From: Candidatus Saccharimonadota bacterium
GTDB taxonomy: Bacteria > Patescibacteriota > Saccharimonadia > Saccharimonadales > UBA4665
Length of the DNA stretch: 32,766 bases
NCBI GenBank assembly: GCA_028286405.1
Contig: JAQBRP010000016.1
Span: 1-32,766 of the forward strand
Direction: 5' to 3'
Numbering within the stretch: the stretch's first letter is position 1; each line of letters opens with the position of its first letter. The position numbers and the translations under genes are program-made. This document shows positions 1-6,912 of this stretch, one piece after another. The notes under the pieces were generated by a model. That model worked only from the letters and a program-made list of their open reading frames with translations. It searched no databases and was not told the DNA's origin.

Positions 1-841
1 CGTAAGCCTGCACGCTACTGCCCAAGCCCAGCCCAATCATACCGCCCGAACCAACTGCAATCAGTGCCTGACAGGCTTGATAGCCAGTGGTCTGACAGTT
101 GGCTTCAGGGTGCAAAAACGTCTCTAAACGCTCACGACGGTACGGCGTCGAAACAATCGCCAGTGTCGTGCCAATCAAAATAATACCGCCAATCAGGAAT
201 ACCCGCTTCAGCGGCAGCCCGGCCACATACACCATGGCACCCATCATCAGCAGCATAACACCGGTAGAGCCAAGGTCACTCTGAATACCGGCCACCACAC
301 CGCCGATCAAAGCCAGGGCGATCAGTAGCGGCTTAAACGTTTTGTTGGTGTCGCTAATGCTACCATCGGCCATGCGGGCGCTCAGTAGGCCCGCTAACCA
401 CACCAACACTGCAAACTTAAGCAATTCCACGGACTGAAACGAAAAGCTGCCCAGACGCACCCAACGATGCGCAGGATAATGGGGGTTCACCGGCATCAGT
501 AAGGCTAACAGTGTAGCTCCAGCGGCAATAATCAGTAACGGCTTGCGTAACTCCTGCCAACGCCCCAGGGGTATGCGCGAGGTTACAATAAAGGCGATAA
601 CGCTCAGCCCAATGGCCAACAACTGCTTACTGACATAGTAGTTACCACTAACATGGGTGGATTCACTGAGCGCTGGGCTAATCGCGTAAACCACCACCAG
701 CCCAATGGCTAGCAGTAAGGCACAGATCGCCACCAACCAGTAATCTGGTCGGTGCCGCCTGGCCGTTGGCACCGGTGATGATCGTCGTTCGCGCGGCAGC
801 GAAGCAACACGACCGCCCCGCCCACTCGCGCGAGGCCTCAT
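1..841 (-). CDS. ftsW: FtsW, SEDS-family septal peptidoglycan glycosyltransferase (3' end cut by window edge)
   Basis: FtsW polymerises lipid II glycan strands at the septum together with its cognate class B PBP, here presumably the FtsI two genes upstream. About 280 residues are visible. A basic, Arg-rich N-terminal tail of about 27 residues is followed by alternating hydrophobic helices. The family signature appears as IQSDLGSTGVML around residues 181-192, and a later loop reads AVGSGGMIGLGLG. The ATG at 841 shares one base with the mraY stop (TAATG), so translation is probably coupled. RodA is the alternative, but position at the end of mraZ-rsmH-ftsL-ftsI-mraY favours FtsW. The C-terminal part lies outside the window. 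Confidence 0.93.
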   Translation of the reverse strand, partial: MRPRASGRGGRVASLPRERRSSPVPTARRHRPDYWLVAICALLLAIGLVVVYAISPALSESTHVSGNYYVSKQLLAIGLSVIAFIVTSRIPLGRWQELRKPLLIIAAGATLLALLMPVNPHYPAHRWVRLGSFSFQSVELLKFAVLVWLAGLLSARMADGSISDTNKTFKPLLIALALIGGVVAGIQSDLGSTGVMLLMMGAMVYVAGLPLKRVFLIGGIILIGTTLAIVSTPYRRERLETFLHPEANCQTTGYQACQALIAVGSGGMIGLGLGSSVQAY

Positions 842-1893
842 TAGCCGCCAAACCTTCCGGCCGATATAAATACCAGTAGACCCACCAGTGCAGAAATTAC
901 TCCCAGGATCCAAAAGCGCATAGTAACTTTGGTCTCGGGCCAGCCAATGGCTTCAAAGTGATGGTGAATCGGTGATGACAAGAATATTTTTTTACCGTGG
1001 CGCAGTTTGCGTGAGGTACGGTTGATAATAACTGAGCCGGTTTCCATGACATACACCGCACCAATGATCGGCAACACATAAATGGTATTGGTTTGCATAG
1101 CCATAATACCCAGCGCGGTACCGAGGGCAAAGGCCCCCACATCGCCCATAAAGAAGCGCGCCGGAAACACGTTAAACCAGGTATAGCTGAGTAGCGCACC
1201 AACAATTGTTAAACAGAGACCCGCCAGCGCAAACTTCTGCTCGAAGGCAGCAATTACGGCATACGCTAGAAATGACGTTACTAGCAGACCACCGGCCAGT
1301 CCATCGAGGCCGTCAGTCATGTTTACCGAGTTAGCTGTGGCCACTACTACAAACCAGAACAAGAAGATAATACCAATCCCGAGTTGTAGTTCGTGCACAC
1401 CTGGTAGGTAAATAGAGTGCACGCCTAGCTTTTCATAGAACCACCAGCCAGCGCCAAGGGCCACCGCGCTATACAGCGCAAATTTAAGCTTGGCTGTCAT
1501 GCCGGCAATTTTAGCGGTGCCGCGAATGTTCATAACATCGTCAATCAGACCAATGAAGCCCGCGCCCAGTAGGCCAGCCAGCGGCAGCCAGGTTTGGCCC
1601 CGATTCAAGTTAAATAACAGCGTGATAATCGTAATGCTGGCAATAAAGATCAGCCCAGCCATATTCGGAATATGCCGTTTGTGCTTTTCGGCATGCAACT
1701 TGTTGTACACCGTGGCTGCCCCGCCCGACCAAGAATCGGTACGCTGCTTTTTCCACCACTGCCATTTATAGGCGGCCGTGGTGTAGAACGGCGTTAAGGC
1801 CATGCTCAAAATAAAGCCCGCTACCGCGAGCCACAGAATGTGCAACATGGAGTTGCTACTAATTGTCAGGTTGATTGCATGCATTGAATTCAT
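841..1893 (-). CDS. mraY: Phospho-N-acetylmuramoyl-pentapeptide transferase (MraY)
   Basis: MraY is a polytopic inner-membrane enzyme that transfers phospho-MurNAc-pentapeptide from UDP to undecaprenyl phosphate, making lipid I. At 350 aa it is normal length. Hallmarks visible are the Asp pair D118-D119 in GLIDDVMNIRG, the NSVNMTDGLDGLAGG motif at 188-202, FMGDVGA with D251, and the HHH motif at 310-312 in SSPIHHHFEAIGW. Together these separate it from WecA-type relatives. The gene follows ftsI after 32 bp and overlaps ftsW by one base. In-frame ATGs at codons 4 and 16 are alternatives. 1893 is preferred because an extended -10 box ends 16 bp upstream of it. No clear Shine-Dalgarno sequence is seen. 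Confidence 0.97.
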   Translation of the reverse strand: MNSMHAINLTISSNSMLHILWLAVAGFILSMALTPFYTTAAYKWQWWKKQRTDSWSGGAATVYNKLHAEKHKRHIPNMAGLIFIASITIITLLFNLNRGQTWLPLAGLLGAGFIGLIDDVMNIRGTAKIAGMTAKLKFALYSAVALGAGWWFYEKLGVHSIYLPGVHELQLGIGIIFLFWFVVVATANSVNMTDGLDGLAGGLLVTSFLAYAVIAAFEQKFALAGLCLTIVGALLSYTWFNVFPARFFMGDVGAFALGTALGIMAMQTNTIYVLPIIGAVYVMETGSVIINRTSRKLRHGKKIFLSSPIHHHFEAIGWPETKVTMRFWILGVISALVGLLVFISAGRFGG

Positions 1894-1909
1894 TGTCGCT
1901 TTTTGTTTT

Positions 1910-1918
1910 AGTATACCA
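1910..1918 (-). promoter_or_regulatory. Candidate extended -10 promoter before mraY
   Basis: On the minus strand the sequence reads TGGTATACT, an extended -10 element, in the short ftsI-mraY gap. The predicted start site is about 10 nt upstream of the mraY ATG. No convincing -35 is seen. It suggests an internal promoter that could uncouple mraY-ftsW from ftsI. Confidence 0.5.
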
Positions 1919-1925
1919 TTTGCCG

Positions 1926-3704
1926 CTAATTTTTGGGTGTTACAAAGCCATTATTTATGAGCATATGCGCCAGATCGGCAAACACCGGTTGGCCAGCCTG
2001 CGAACCAGCGTAACCGTTGACCTTCGGCTTGTTGTTAAACACCGCAATCACATATTGCGGCTGATCACCGCCCACAAATCCCATATAGGTGCCGTTAAAG
2101 TCATTGTCAGAGTAACCGCCACCGGGCTGGGCAATCTGGGCCGTACCAGTTTTGCCGCCCACCATGTACTCCTCGCCAAACTTCATAAAGGTAAAGCCGG
2201 TGCTGCGGTAGTGGTCGACTACCTGCTCCATTAATGGCAGCATAGCCTGGCTGGTTTGAGCCGAGACCACGCCCTTTTTGAGGACTTTTGGCTGCTGTTT
2301 AGTCGTCGTACCGTCGGCGTTTATGGTTTGATCTACCAGCGTTGGCTGGTAGTAAGTCCCGCCGTTCACTACCCCGCTTAAGGCAGCTGCCGCTTGCATG
2401 GCCGTGATTGTTACACCTTGCCCGAAGGAAGAGTTAGCATAGGTCAGTGCGATAGCCGGTTTTTTAGGATTAGCCCCGGGCACGTAACCGGCACCTTCGT
2501 AGCCCTGCTCCACCCCAGTCTCTTTACCAAATAGGTAGTGGTCGGCCATGTAGCTATGCCAAGCTGCAATTGCCTGAGCGTTAATTTGGCCGCCGCCCAT
2601 TTGCATCAGCTCCCAGGTGACACCGGTGTTCAGTGATAATGCCAGTGTGCTGGCTACCGTTTGGGTGCGAGCACCACCGTCTTCTTCGATATTAGTAATG
2701 GTGTAGCCGTTGACCGTCCATTGAGCCGGGTCATACCAGCTGGTGTTGGGCTTAATTACCCCTTGGTCGAGGGCTGCTGCCGTGGTCAGCACCTTCATGA
2801 TCGATCCAGGCTCAATGGCGTGGGTCACCACGGCATTTTGGAACACACTTGGATCTTCGACGTCATTAATCTTGGCGGGATTATACGTTGGATAGTTGGC
2901 CATGGCCTTGATAGCGCCGGTGTTGGGATCCATAATAACAGCGCTCAGCAGCTCAGACTTGGTCGACTGGGCCCGCTGCTGCAAAGCCTTTTCCATTTGG
3001 GCCTGCATAGCCAGATCGATGGTCAGCACCACGTTCTTACCCGGCTGGGCGGCCTTTTGAATGTTATCTTTACTAGCCGCCAGCGGCACGCCATGGACAT
3101 CGGTAATGGCTTTTAGTTCGCCCGGTGTACCTGACAGCTCTTTGTTGAGCGCCTGTTCAATACCGTACTTCCCTACTCCGTCGTTATTCACAAAGCCGAG
3201 TAGTTGTGAAGCTAGCTGCTGCTGCGGATAGGTACGATACTGCTGCTCTTCGGTGCCCAAGCCAGGCAGTTTTAGGGCGGCAACAGCTTTACTCTGTTCT
3301 TCGGTGAGCTTTTTGCCGAGTACGGCGTACTGCGTGCCCTTCTTTTTCAGCTGGGCGGTGTAGTCACTTGGTTGGCCGCCGATAATCTTGGTAACAGCGT
3401 CGGCGTACTTATCGACATCTTTAATAAAGGCTGGGTTAGCGAACAGCGTGTACAGCTTTTGGTTGAGCACAATTGGCACCACGGTGTCGCCATTGTGGGC
3501 TTTAATAATGCCTCGGGTAGCCGGAATTTGATACTGCTTCAGCTGGTCGCTAAGAGCGGCATCTCTGTAGTAGTCATACCGAATGACCTGAATATAGAAT
3601 AAGCGCAGCCCAAACACTGCAATAATGACGATGACCAGCGAGTACCACAGTCGAACTCGCCGGACTGCGTGAGCCGGATTGACGGTTTCTGTTTTTGGAG
3701 CCAT
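1926..3704 (-). CDS. ftsI: FtsI / class B penicillin-binding protein, septal transpeptidase
   Basis: This D,D-transpeptidase cross-links septal peptidoglycan and partners FtsW. Residues 18-40 form a single N-terminal membrane anchor, followed by the dimerisation/pedestal region and the penicillin-binding domain. Active-site motifs are present: S301-IMK with the acylated Ser and Lys304, SLN at 357-359, and KTGT at 518-521. 592 aa is typical. It sits between the ftsL-like gene (24-bp gap) and mraY. The ATG at 3704 lies 7 bp after a perfect extended -10 box and has no Shine-Dalgarno sequence, so the mRNA from that promoter would be leaderless. No PASTA domains are present at the C terminus. Confidence 0.96.
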   Translation of the reverse strand: MAPKTETVNPAHAVRRVRLWYSLVIVIIAVFGLRLFYIQVIRYDYYRDAALSDQLKQYQIPATRGIIKAHNGDTVVPIVLNQKLYTLFANPAFIKDVDKYADAVTKIIGGQPSDYTAQLKKKGTQYAVLGKKLTEEQSKAVAALKLPGLGTEEQQYRTYPQQQLASQLLGFVNNDGVGKYGIEQALNKELSGTPGELKAITDVHGVPLAASKDNIQKAAQPGKNVVLTIDLAMQAQMEKALQQRAQSTKSELLSAVIMDPNTGAIKAMANYPTYNPAKINDVEDPSVFQNAVVTHAIEPGSIMKVLTTAAALDQGVIKPNTSWYDPAQWTVNGYTITNIEEDGGARTQTVASTLALSLNTGVTWELMQMGGGQINAQAIAAWHSYMADHYLFGKETGVEQGYEGAGYVPGANPKKPAIALTYANSSFGQGVTITAMQAAAALSGVVNGGTYYQPTLVDQTINADGTTTKQQPKVLKKGVVSAQTSQAMLPLMEQVVDHYRSTGFTFMKFGEEYMVGGKTGTAQIAQPGGGYSDNDFNGTYMGFVGGDQPQYVIAVFNNKPKVNGYAGSQAGQPVFADLAHMLINNGFVTPKN

Positions 3705-3711
3705 AAGAAGT

Positions 3712-3720
3712 ATTATAGCA
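3712..3720 (-). promoter_or_regulatory. Extended -10 promoter of ftsI (leaderless type)
   Basis: The minus strand reads TGCTATAAT followed by exactly 7 nt and the ftsI ATG. The consensus extended -10 places the transcription start at or next to the A of the ATG. No good -35 was found, which is normal for TGn-type promoters. Confidence 0.65.
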
Positions 3721-3728
3721 AGAATACG

Positions 3729-4076
3729 CTAGCGCGATACGCTGCCGGTCGGAGCAACGGCGACCATGCTGCTGGCAACTCCGCTATTTGCGGTACGATC
3801 GAGGGATTGCAAACGAGCAGAATCAACTTCTAGATCAGCGTTAGTGCTCTGCAAGGCGGTTTGCTGTTCTTGCAGTCCGTTAATGGTGTAGCCGAAAGCG
3901 TTAGTTTTAGTAACTTGGGTCAGGTACAAAAGACCCAGCAAACACGCGAGTACAATCAGAATAATCGTGTTGCTTATGGGGCCAAAGGCCCGGGCTCGTG
4001 CTTGGAAACTAACCGAATTGCGCCCCGATCCGGCGAACTGTGAGCGGCTAAGTGCCAGTGAGCTTGAATATGTCAT
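3729..4076 (-). CDS. ftsL: FtsL-like bitopic division protein
   Basis: A 115-aa protein in the ftsL position between rsmH and ftsI. It has a basic cytoplasmic N terminus (1-33), one transmembrane helix at about 34-54, then a short coiled-coil-like stretch (about 64-95, with LQEQQTALQSTNADLEVDSARL) and a low-complexity tail. FtsL sequences are too divergent for motif-based proof, so the call rests on topology, size and synteny. FtsL recruits FtsB/FtsQ and activates FtsWI at the septum. The start has an AAGGA Shine-Dalgarno sequence 8 bp before the ATG. A strong inverted repeat lies just upstream. Confidence 0.75.
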   Translation of the reverse strand: MTYSSSLALSRSQFAGSGRNSVSFQARARAFGPISNTIILIVLACLLGLLYLTQVTKTNAFGYTINGLQEQQTALQSTNADLEVDSARLQSLDRTANSGVASSMVAVAPTGSVSR

Positions 4077-4100
4077 TGTATAATTCCTTTTTATTTTGGC

Positions 4101-4128
4101 CCGGTACCCCGTTTAACCAAGGTACCGG
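4101..4128. repeat. 8-bp perfect inverted repeat before ftsL
   Basis: CCGGTACC (4101-4108) and GGTACCGG (4121-4128) enclose a 12-nt loop in the 134-bp rsmH-ftsL gap. Neither strand has a following T-run, so it is not a standard terminator. It may be an mRNA stability or processing element in the dcw transcript. Confidence 0.5.
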
Positions 4129-4210
4129 ATTTGGAGCGTTAGACTACCTTTACGGTGATCTTATAAGCTCGGGAGCTGCTTTTGACCTGGATTGGCATGC
4201 ATATCCCTTT

Positions 4211-5104
4211 CTATCTTTTTATTTTCGCTGCGGCCCGAAGTTTTGCGCTTCTGGCTCGCGGATTAGAAACTGCTTCAGTGGCTGATGCGCTCAACGGTCG
4301 TTTGGTGAGGATTGTGAGCGCTGCGTCGTATCGATCACCACCATGTTCAGTAAAGAACTGCTTAACCAGTCGATCTTCCAGACTATGGAAGCTAATGATG
4401 GCCAGTCGCCCGCCAGGGGCTAACAGATCCATCCAGACCGGCAAACTGCGTTGCAATAATCCCAACTCGTCATTCACGGCAATGCGTAATGCTTGAAACG
4501 TGCGAGTTGCGGGGTGCACCCGGCTATGGCCGGGCCAGACTCGGCCAACAAGTTCCGCCAGTTCGCTGGTGGTCGTATGTGGTCGGTTCTGCACAATCAG
4601 TTTGGCAATGGCGTTAGCTTTGGGTTCTTCACCGTATTTGGAAAGAATTTCGGCTAACTGCTCTTTTTTGTAGGTGTTGACGATGTGCTCTGCAGTTAAG
4701 TCCTGCGACTGGTCCATGCGCATATCGAGCGGACCACTCATGCTTATTGCAAAGCCACGTTCAGCTTGGTTAAGGTGCGGTGACGAAACCCCCAGATCGG
4801 CCAGTATTAGGTCGAACTGACGCCCTTCACTGCGCAACTGCTCGGCTGCCGACAAAAAGTCTTGCCGCCGAATGGTTACATTACTACCTGCAAAGCGCTC
4901 AGTCAGCTCAGTAATCGCATTTTCGTCGCGATCAATCAGTACCGACTGTTCTGGTGCCTGCGTGCGCTTCAGTACTTCGGCGGCATGGCCACCGTATCCA
5001 GCCGTTACATCGAGGTAGCTATCCCCTTTGGTCGGCGCGAGTACTTGCAACACTTCTTCCAGTAAAACTGGCAGGTGTACATTGTGAGGTTCTTGGTTTG
5101 TCAC
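4211..5104 (-). CDS. rsmH: 16S rRNA (cytosine1402-N4)-methyltransferase RsmH (MraW)
   Basis: RsmH uses S-adenosylmethionine to methylate N4 of C1402 in the decoding centre of 16S rRNA. The 297-aa sequence has the family start HLPVLLEEVL, the SAM loop GYGGH (36-40), LADLGVSSPHLNQAERGFA (101-119), the DMRM motif near 127-130, HPATRTFQALRIAVN and the SFHSLEDRLVK motif. This is full length and canonical. The start is GTG at 5104. No ribosome-binding site is evident, and the AT-rich sequence directly upstream contains CATAAAATATA. It follows mraZ as usual, but after an exceptional 360-bp non-coding stretch. Confidence 0.97.
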   Translation of the reverse strand: MTNQEPHNVHLPVLLEEVLQVLAPTKGDSYLDVTAGYGGHAAEVLKRTQAPEQSVLIDRDENAITELTERFAGSNVTIRRQDFLSAAEQLRSEGRQFDLILADLGVSSPHLNQAERGFAISMSGPLDMRMDQSQDLTAEHIVNTYKKEQLAEILSKYGEEPKANAIAKLIVQNRPHTTTSELAELVGRVWPGHSRVHPATRTFQALRIAVNDELGLLQRSLPVWMDLLAPGGRLAIISFHSLEDRLVKQFFTEHGGDRYDAALTILTKRPLSASATEAVSNPRARSAKLRAAAKIKR

Positions 5105-5464
5105 TATATTTTATGTTTGTTTTGGTAATTTTTTTGTTACAAGATTACCTATTCGATAGCCAACTATTTGTTTTTTGGTTGTTTTTGTTTTTGTGTGACT
5201 GTACGGATCATGCATGCGAAGCAAAGCTTCTTACAGATCTGCAAAGTCAAGTTTGAGAGACTTATGTGTGAGGTGGAGTTTTGGGAGGTGTTTTAAAGAA
5301 GGTGCGAGAGTATTTTTTATATGGTCTCTATATCCCATATGTTGACTACCGAATAGCTAATCTCGAATGGCTCTTCCCAGCCCATCTATCACTTTGGGAA
5401 GAACTTTTGTTGAAAACTATTCGTTTTGCTGTTAATTTTTAATGTTCGTGACGGTCCGTGGTCC
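5105..5464. other. 360-bp non-coding interval between mraZ and rsmH
   Basis: No convincing gene is seen on either strand. The rsmH-proximal half on the minus strand is A-rich with repeated CAAAA-like tracts. The mraZ-proximal half holds nested inverted repeats (5350-5423), a short GAAGC/GCTTC hairpin near 5219-5231 and an 8-bp palindrome CAGATCTG near 5235. It could be an untranslated leader, a small RNA, or a regulatory region for rsmH. None can be assigned to a known RNA family by eye. Confidence 0.6.
5350..5423 (-). repeat. Nested inverted repeats, possible structured RNA downstream of mraZ
   Basis: An outer pair CGAATAG (5350-5356) and CTATTCG (5417-5423) encloses an inner 8-bp pair TCTTCCCA (5372-5379) and TGGGAAGA (5395-5402) with a 15-nt loop. 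A second CTATTCG copy at 5149-5155 offers an alternative partner for 5350-5356. The structure is symmetrical enough to form on either strand; minus is assumed because the operon runs that way. Confidence 0.45.
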
Positions 5465-5824
5465 CTATTTAGCGATGATTCGCCAATAGTTTCCAGCGCG
5501 CACACATATGACTTCGCGGTCTATCCCGGCATAGTCCAGTAAATGCTGCTCAAGGACAATCCGCCCCTGTTTTACATCTAACGGACTTTCGGCCTTCCCC
5601 ATACGGAACTGGACGTTCAAATCGGCGGTCTGCTCATCGAGGATATTCCCCTTCAGCTGCGGCTCGACTTCGTTGTCCCACACCGTTTTTGGGTATAGGT
5701 GTAGATAGTTTTTAAATCCGCGGGTGACGACCACACCGGACGCTAACTCAGCGCGCATTTCAGCTGGTATTGTCAGCCTGCGCTTGTCGTCGAGCTTTCG
5801 TTCGAAGTAATCTTGTATCGCCAT
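5465..5824 (-). CDS. mraZ: MraZ, dcw-cluster transcriptional regulator
   Basis: MraZ is a ring-forming DNA-binding protein built from two SpoVT/AbrB-like half-domains that regulates its own dcw operon. Repeat 1 is at about 5-50, with LDDKRRLTIPAEMR in place of the usual DxKGRxxxPxxxR. Repeat 2 is at about 78-119, with DVKQGRIVL. The first repeat has Arg where Gly is usual, and the protein (119 aa) is shorter than most (about 140-150 aa). The N terminus aligns from the first Met with typical MraZ proteins, which supports this start although AAGGG abuts the ATG with no spacer. Its promoter contains three perfectly phased MraZ boxes. Confidence 0.9.
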   Translation of the reverse strand: MAIQDYFERKLDDKRRLTIPAEMRAELASGVVVTRGFKNYLHLYPKTVWDNEVEPQLKGNILDEQTADLNVQFRMGKAESPLDVKQGRIVLEQHLLDYAGIDREVICVRAGNYWRIIAK

Positions 5825-5905
5825 CCCTTAAATCATCTAGTGGTTTTTATTTTTTAGCTTCGGCTAACTTGTTTTGATTAGCTTCAGTGTTTTGCCACTG
5901 ACCTG

Positions 5906-5934
5906 AATATACTACCCACACTTACCCACTGCAA
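5906..5934 (-). promoter_or_regulatory. Sigma70-type promoter of mraZ/dcw operon
   Basis: On the minus strand -35 TTGCAG (5929-5934), a 17-bp spacer and -10 TATATT (5906-5911). The predicted start site is near 5899, giving a leader of about 75 nt before mraZ. The -35 and the spacer overlap the MraZ boxes, so bound MraZ would block RNA polymerase. Confidence 0.8.
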
Positions 5935-5939
5935 CCCAC
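5914..5939 (-). promoter_or_regulatory. MraZ operator: three TGGGT boxes at 10-bp spacing
   Basis: The hexamer ACCCAC (GTGGGT on the minus strand) occurs at 5914, 5924 and 5934, exactly one helical turn apart. Published MraZ targets are tandem TGGGN repeats separated by 5 nt, which is the same 10-bp phasing. The boxes overlap the core promoter of mraZ itself, consistent with autorepression. Confidence 0.88.
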
Positions 5940-5945
5940 TTTCAT

Positions 5946-5975
5946 AAAAAAAAGTGGTGTTTTTAACACCACTTT
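5946..5975 (-). terminator. Intrinsic terminator of the 6861-5996 operon
   Basis: An 11-bp perfect stem, AAAGTGGTGTT (5951-5961) and AACACCACTTT (5965-5975), with a 3-nt loop, is followed on the minus strand by a run of eight T. It lies 20 bp after the stop of the 5996 gene and just before the mraZ boxes, separating that operon from dcw. Confidence 0.88.
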
Positions 5976-5995
5976 CCCACAGCTGTTGCAAGCAC

Positions 5996-6592
5996 TTAGA
6001 CGTTAGCCGCTGGTGGAGCTGTTTCCACAGCTGGCAAAATTTGCTGGAACTGAATCGATCCAGGGTATAAATCGGCTGTTTCTCTCAGGGGTGTGTAGCC
6101 ACCCTTTGTACCTTGGTCGGCAGATAATTGAACTTCAGATTGATCAAGATTGCCCAAGTTTAGTACGACTTTAGAGCCGGGCTGTAGGTGACCTTCATCG
6201 CCATCAGGCGTACCCTGGGCAGCCAAGGCTTTCTCGACCGTATCGCGATTGTCTTCTCCTGTTATATGCAGCTTATTCAGAATGATATCGACTGTGTCAT
6301 CCCCTTCGACACTATATACGCCAAACTCATCAGGAACGACACCGTCGTTCTTGAGCGCTATCTCGTTTAGGGCATTAGGGTCCAGTGTCGCCTTCTCGTC
6401 TGGGGTCAATTCATTTATTAACCCGACATTGACTGCTGCATCATGAGCGACATTTTCAACGGTGGGGGCCACCGCAACTGCCAGCACTGCTCCAGCAGCT
6501 AAGGCTGCAAGTCGACGACCAATTCGTTGCGAACGAGTTATCTCCTGCTTACCTGTTGGCTGTTGATCATGTTGTGCAGTATTTGGTTTCAT
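5996..6592 (-). CDS. Secreted or membrane-anchored protein of unknown function
   Basis: Not recognised as a known family. The 198-aa protein has a hydrophilic N terminus with basic residues (18-28), a hydrophobic Ala/Val-rich segment at about 28-46 resembling a signal anchor, and an acidic extracytoplasmic part. Residues about 92-147 (SVEGDDTVDIILNKL, then LQPGSKVVLNL) faintly resemble the ends of a LysM-type wall-binding module, but this is a guess. A clear AGGAG Shine-Dalgarno sequence lies 6 bp before the ATG. It is the second gene of a two-gene operon with the small membrane protein at 6604 (11-bp gap) and ends at a strong terminator. Confidence 0.75.
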   Translation of the reverse strand: MKPNTAQHDQQPTGKQEITRSQRIGRRLAALAAGAVLAVAVAPTVENVAHDAAVNVGLINELTPDEKATLDPNALNEIALKNDGVVPDEFGVYSVEGDDTVDIILNKLHITGEDNRDTVEKALAAQGTPDGDEGHLQPGSKVVLNLGNLDQSEVQLSADQGTKGGYTPLRETADLYPGSIQFQQILPAVETAPPAANV

Positions 6593-6603
6593 AATTTTCT
6601 CCT

Positions 6604-6861
6604 TTAAAAGCCGCTAATGTGTGGTGCACGCAGCGCGTCATCAAGACGGACTGGGTGACGGGCGGTTTCGCTTTCCTTACCCGTGTGCTCAATTACGGCA
6701 AACGCCGGGCGCAGAGCAAGATCGCTCAGTAAGCGACGGGCTTCGGTGCTGACAGCAACGATACCAATAAGGGTACCGGCAATCAGAATCACCGCGCCAA
6801 CACGCTCATGCATGCGACGGATGTTTTTTCGTAACTGGTTTTTAGTTTTTTTGTTTTGCAT
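6604..6861 (-). CDS. Small single-pass membrane protein of unknown function
   Basis: An 85-aa protein with a strongly basic N terminus (about 2-20), one hydrophobic helix at about 22-39 and a polar tail. The layout suggests an inside-positive bitopic protein. No family was recognised. A near-consensus promoter directly precedes it, and its start lies about 12 bp after the -10 box with no Shine-Dalgarno sequence, so its mRNA would be nearly leaderless. It is co-transcribed with the secreted protein at 5996. Confidence 0.7.
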   Translation of the reverse strand: MQNKKTKNQLRKNIRRMHERVGAVILIAGTLIGIVAVSTEARRLLSDLALRPAFAVIEHTGKESETARHPVRLDDALRAPHISGF

Positions 6862-6873
6862 AATTGCTTTACT

Positions 6874-6902
6874 ATAATAGCAAAGTTTTTATGCTTTGTC
6901 AA
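6874..6902 (-). promoter_or_regulatory. Near-consensus promoter of the 6861-5996 operon
   Basis: -35 TTGACA (6897-6902, perfect), a 17-bp spacer and -10 TATTAT (6874-6879) preceded by TGC. This is the strongest promoter in the window. It lies in the tail end and downstream flank of the aldo/keto reductase gene, with no terminator between them. The predicted start is about 6 nt before the ATG at 6861. Confidence 0.88.
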
Positions 6903-6912
6903 GTATGTGTCC

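Noticed and set aside
2661-3116. 151-aa open frame on the plus strand inside ftsI
   Set aside because: Antisense shadow of a well-conserved gene, with no start signal and no recognisable family.
4101-4128. Terminator between rsmH and ftsL
   Set aside because: No T-run follows on either strand, so it is recorded only as an inverted repeat.
5105-5464. RNase P RNA, SRP RNA, tmRNA or 6S RNA in the mraZ-rsmH spacer
   Set aside because: None of their conserved core sequences was seen on either strand.
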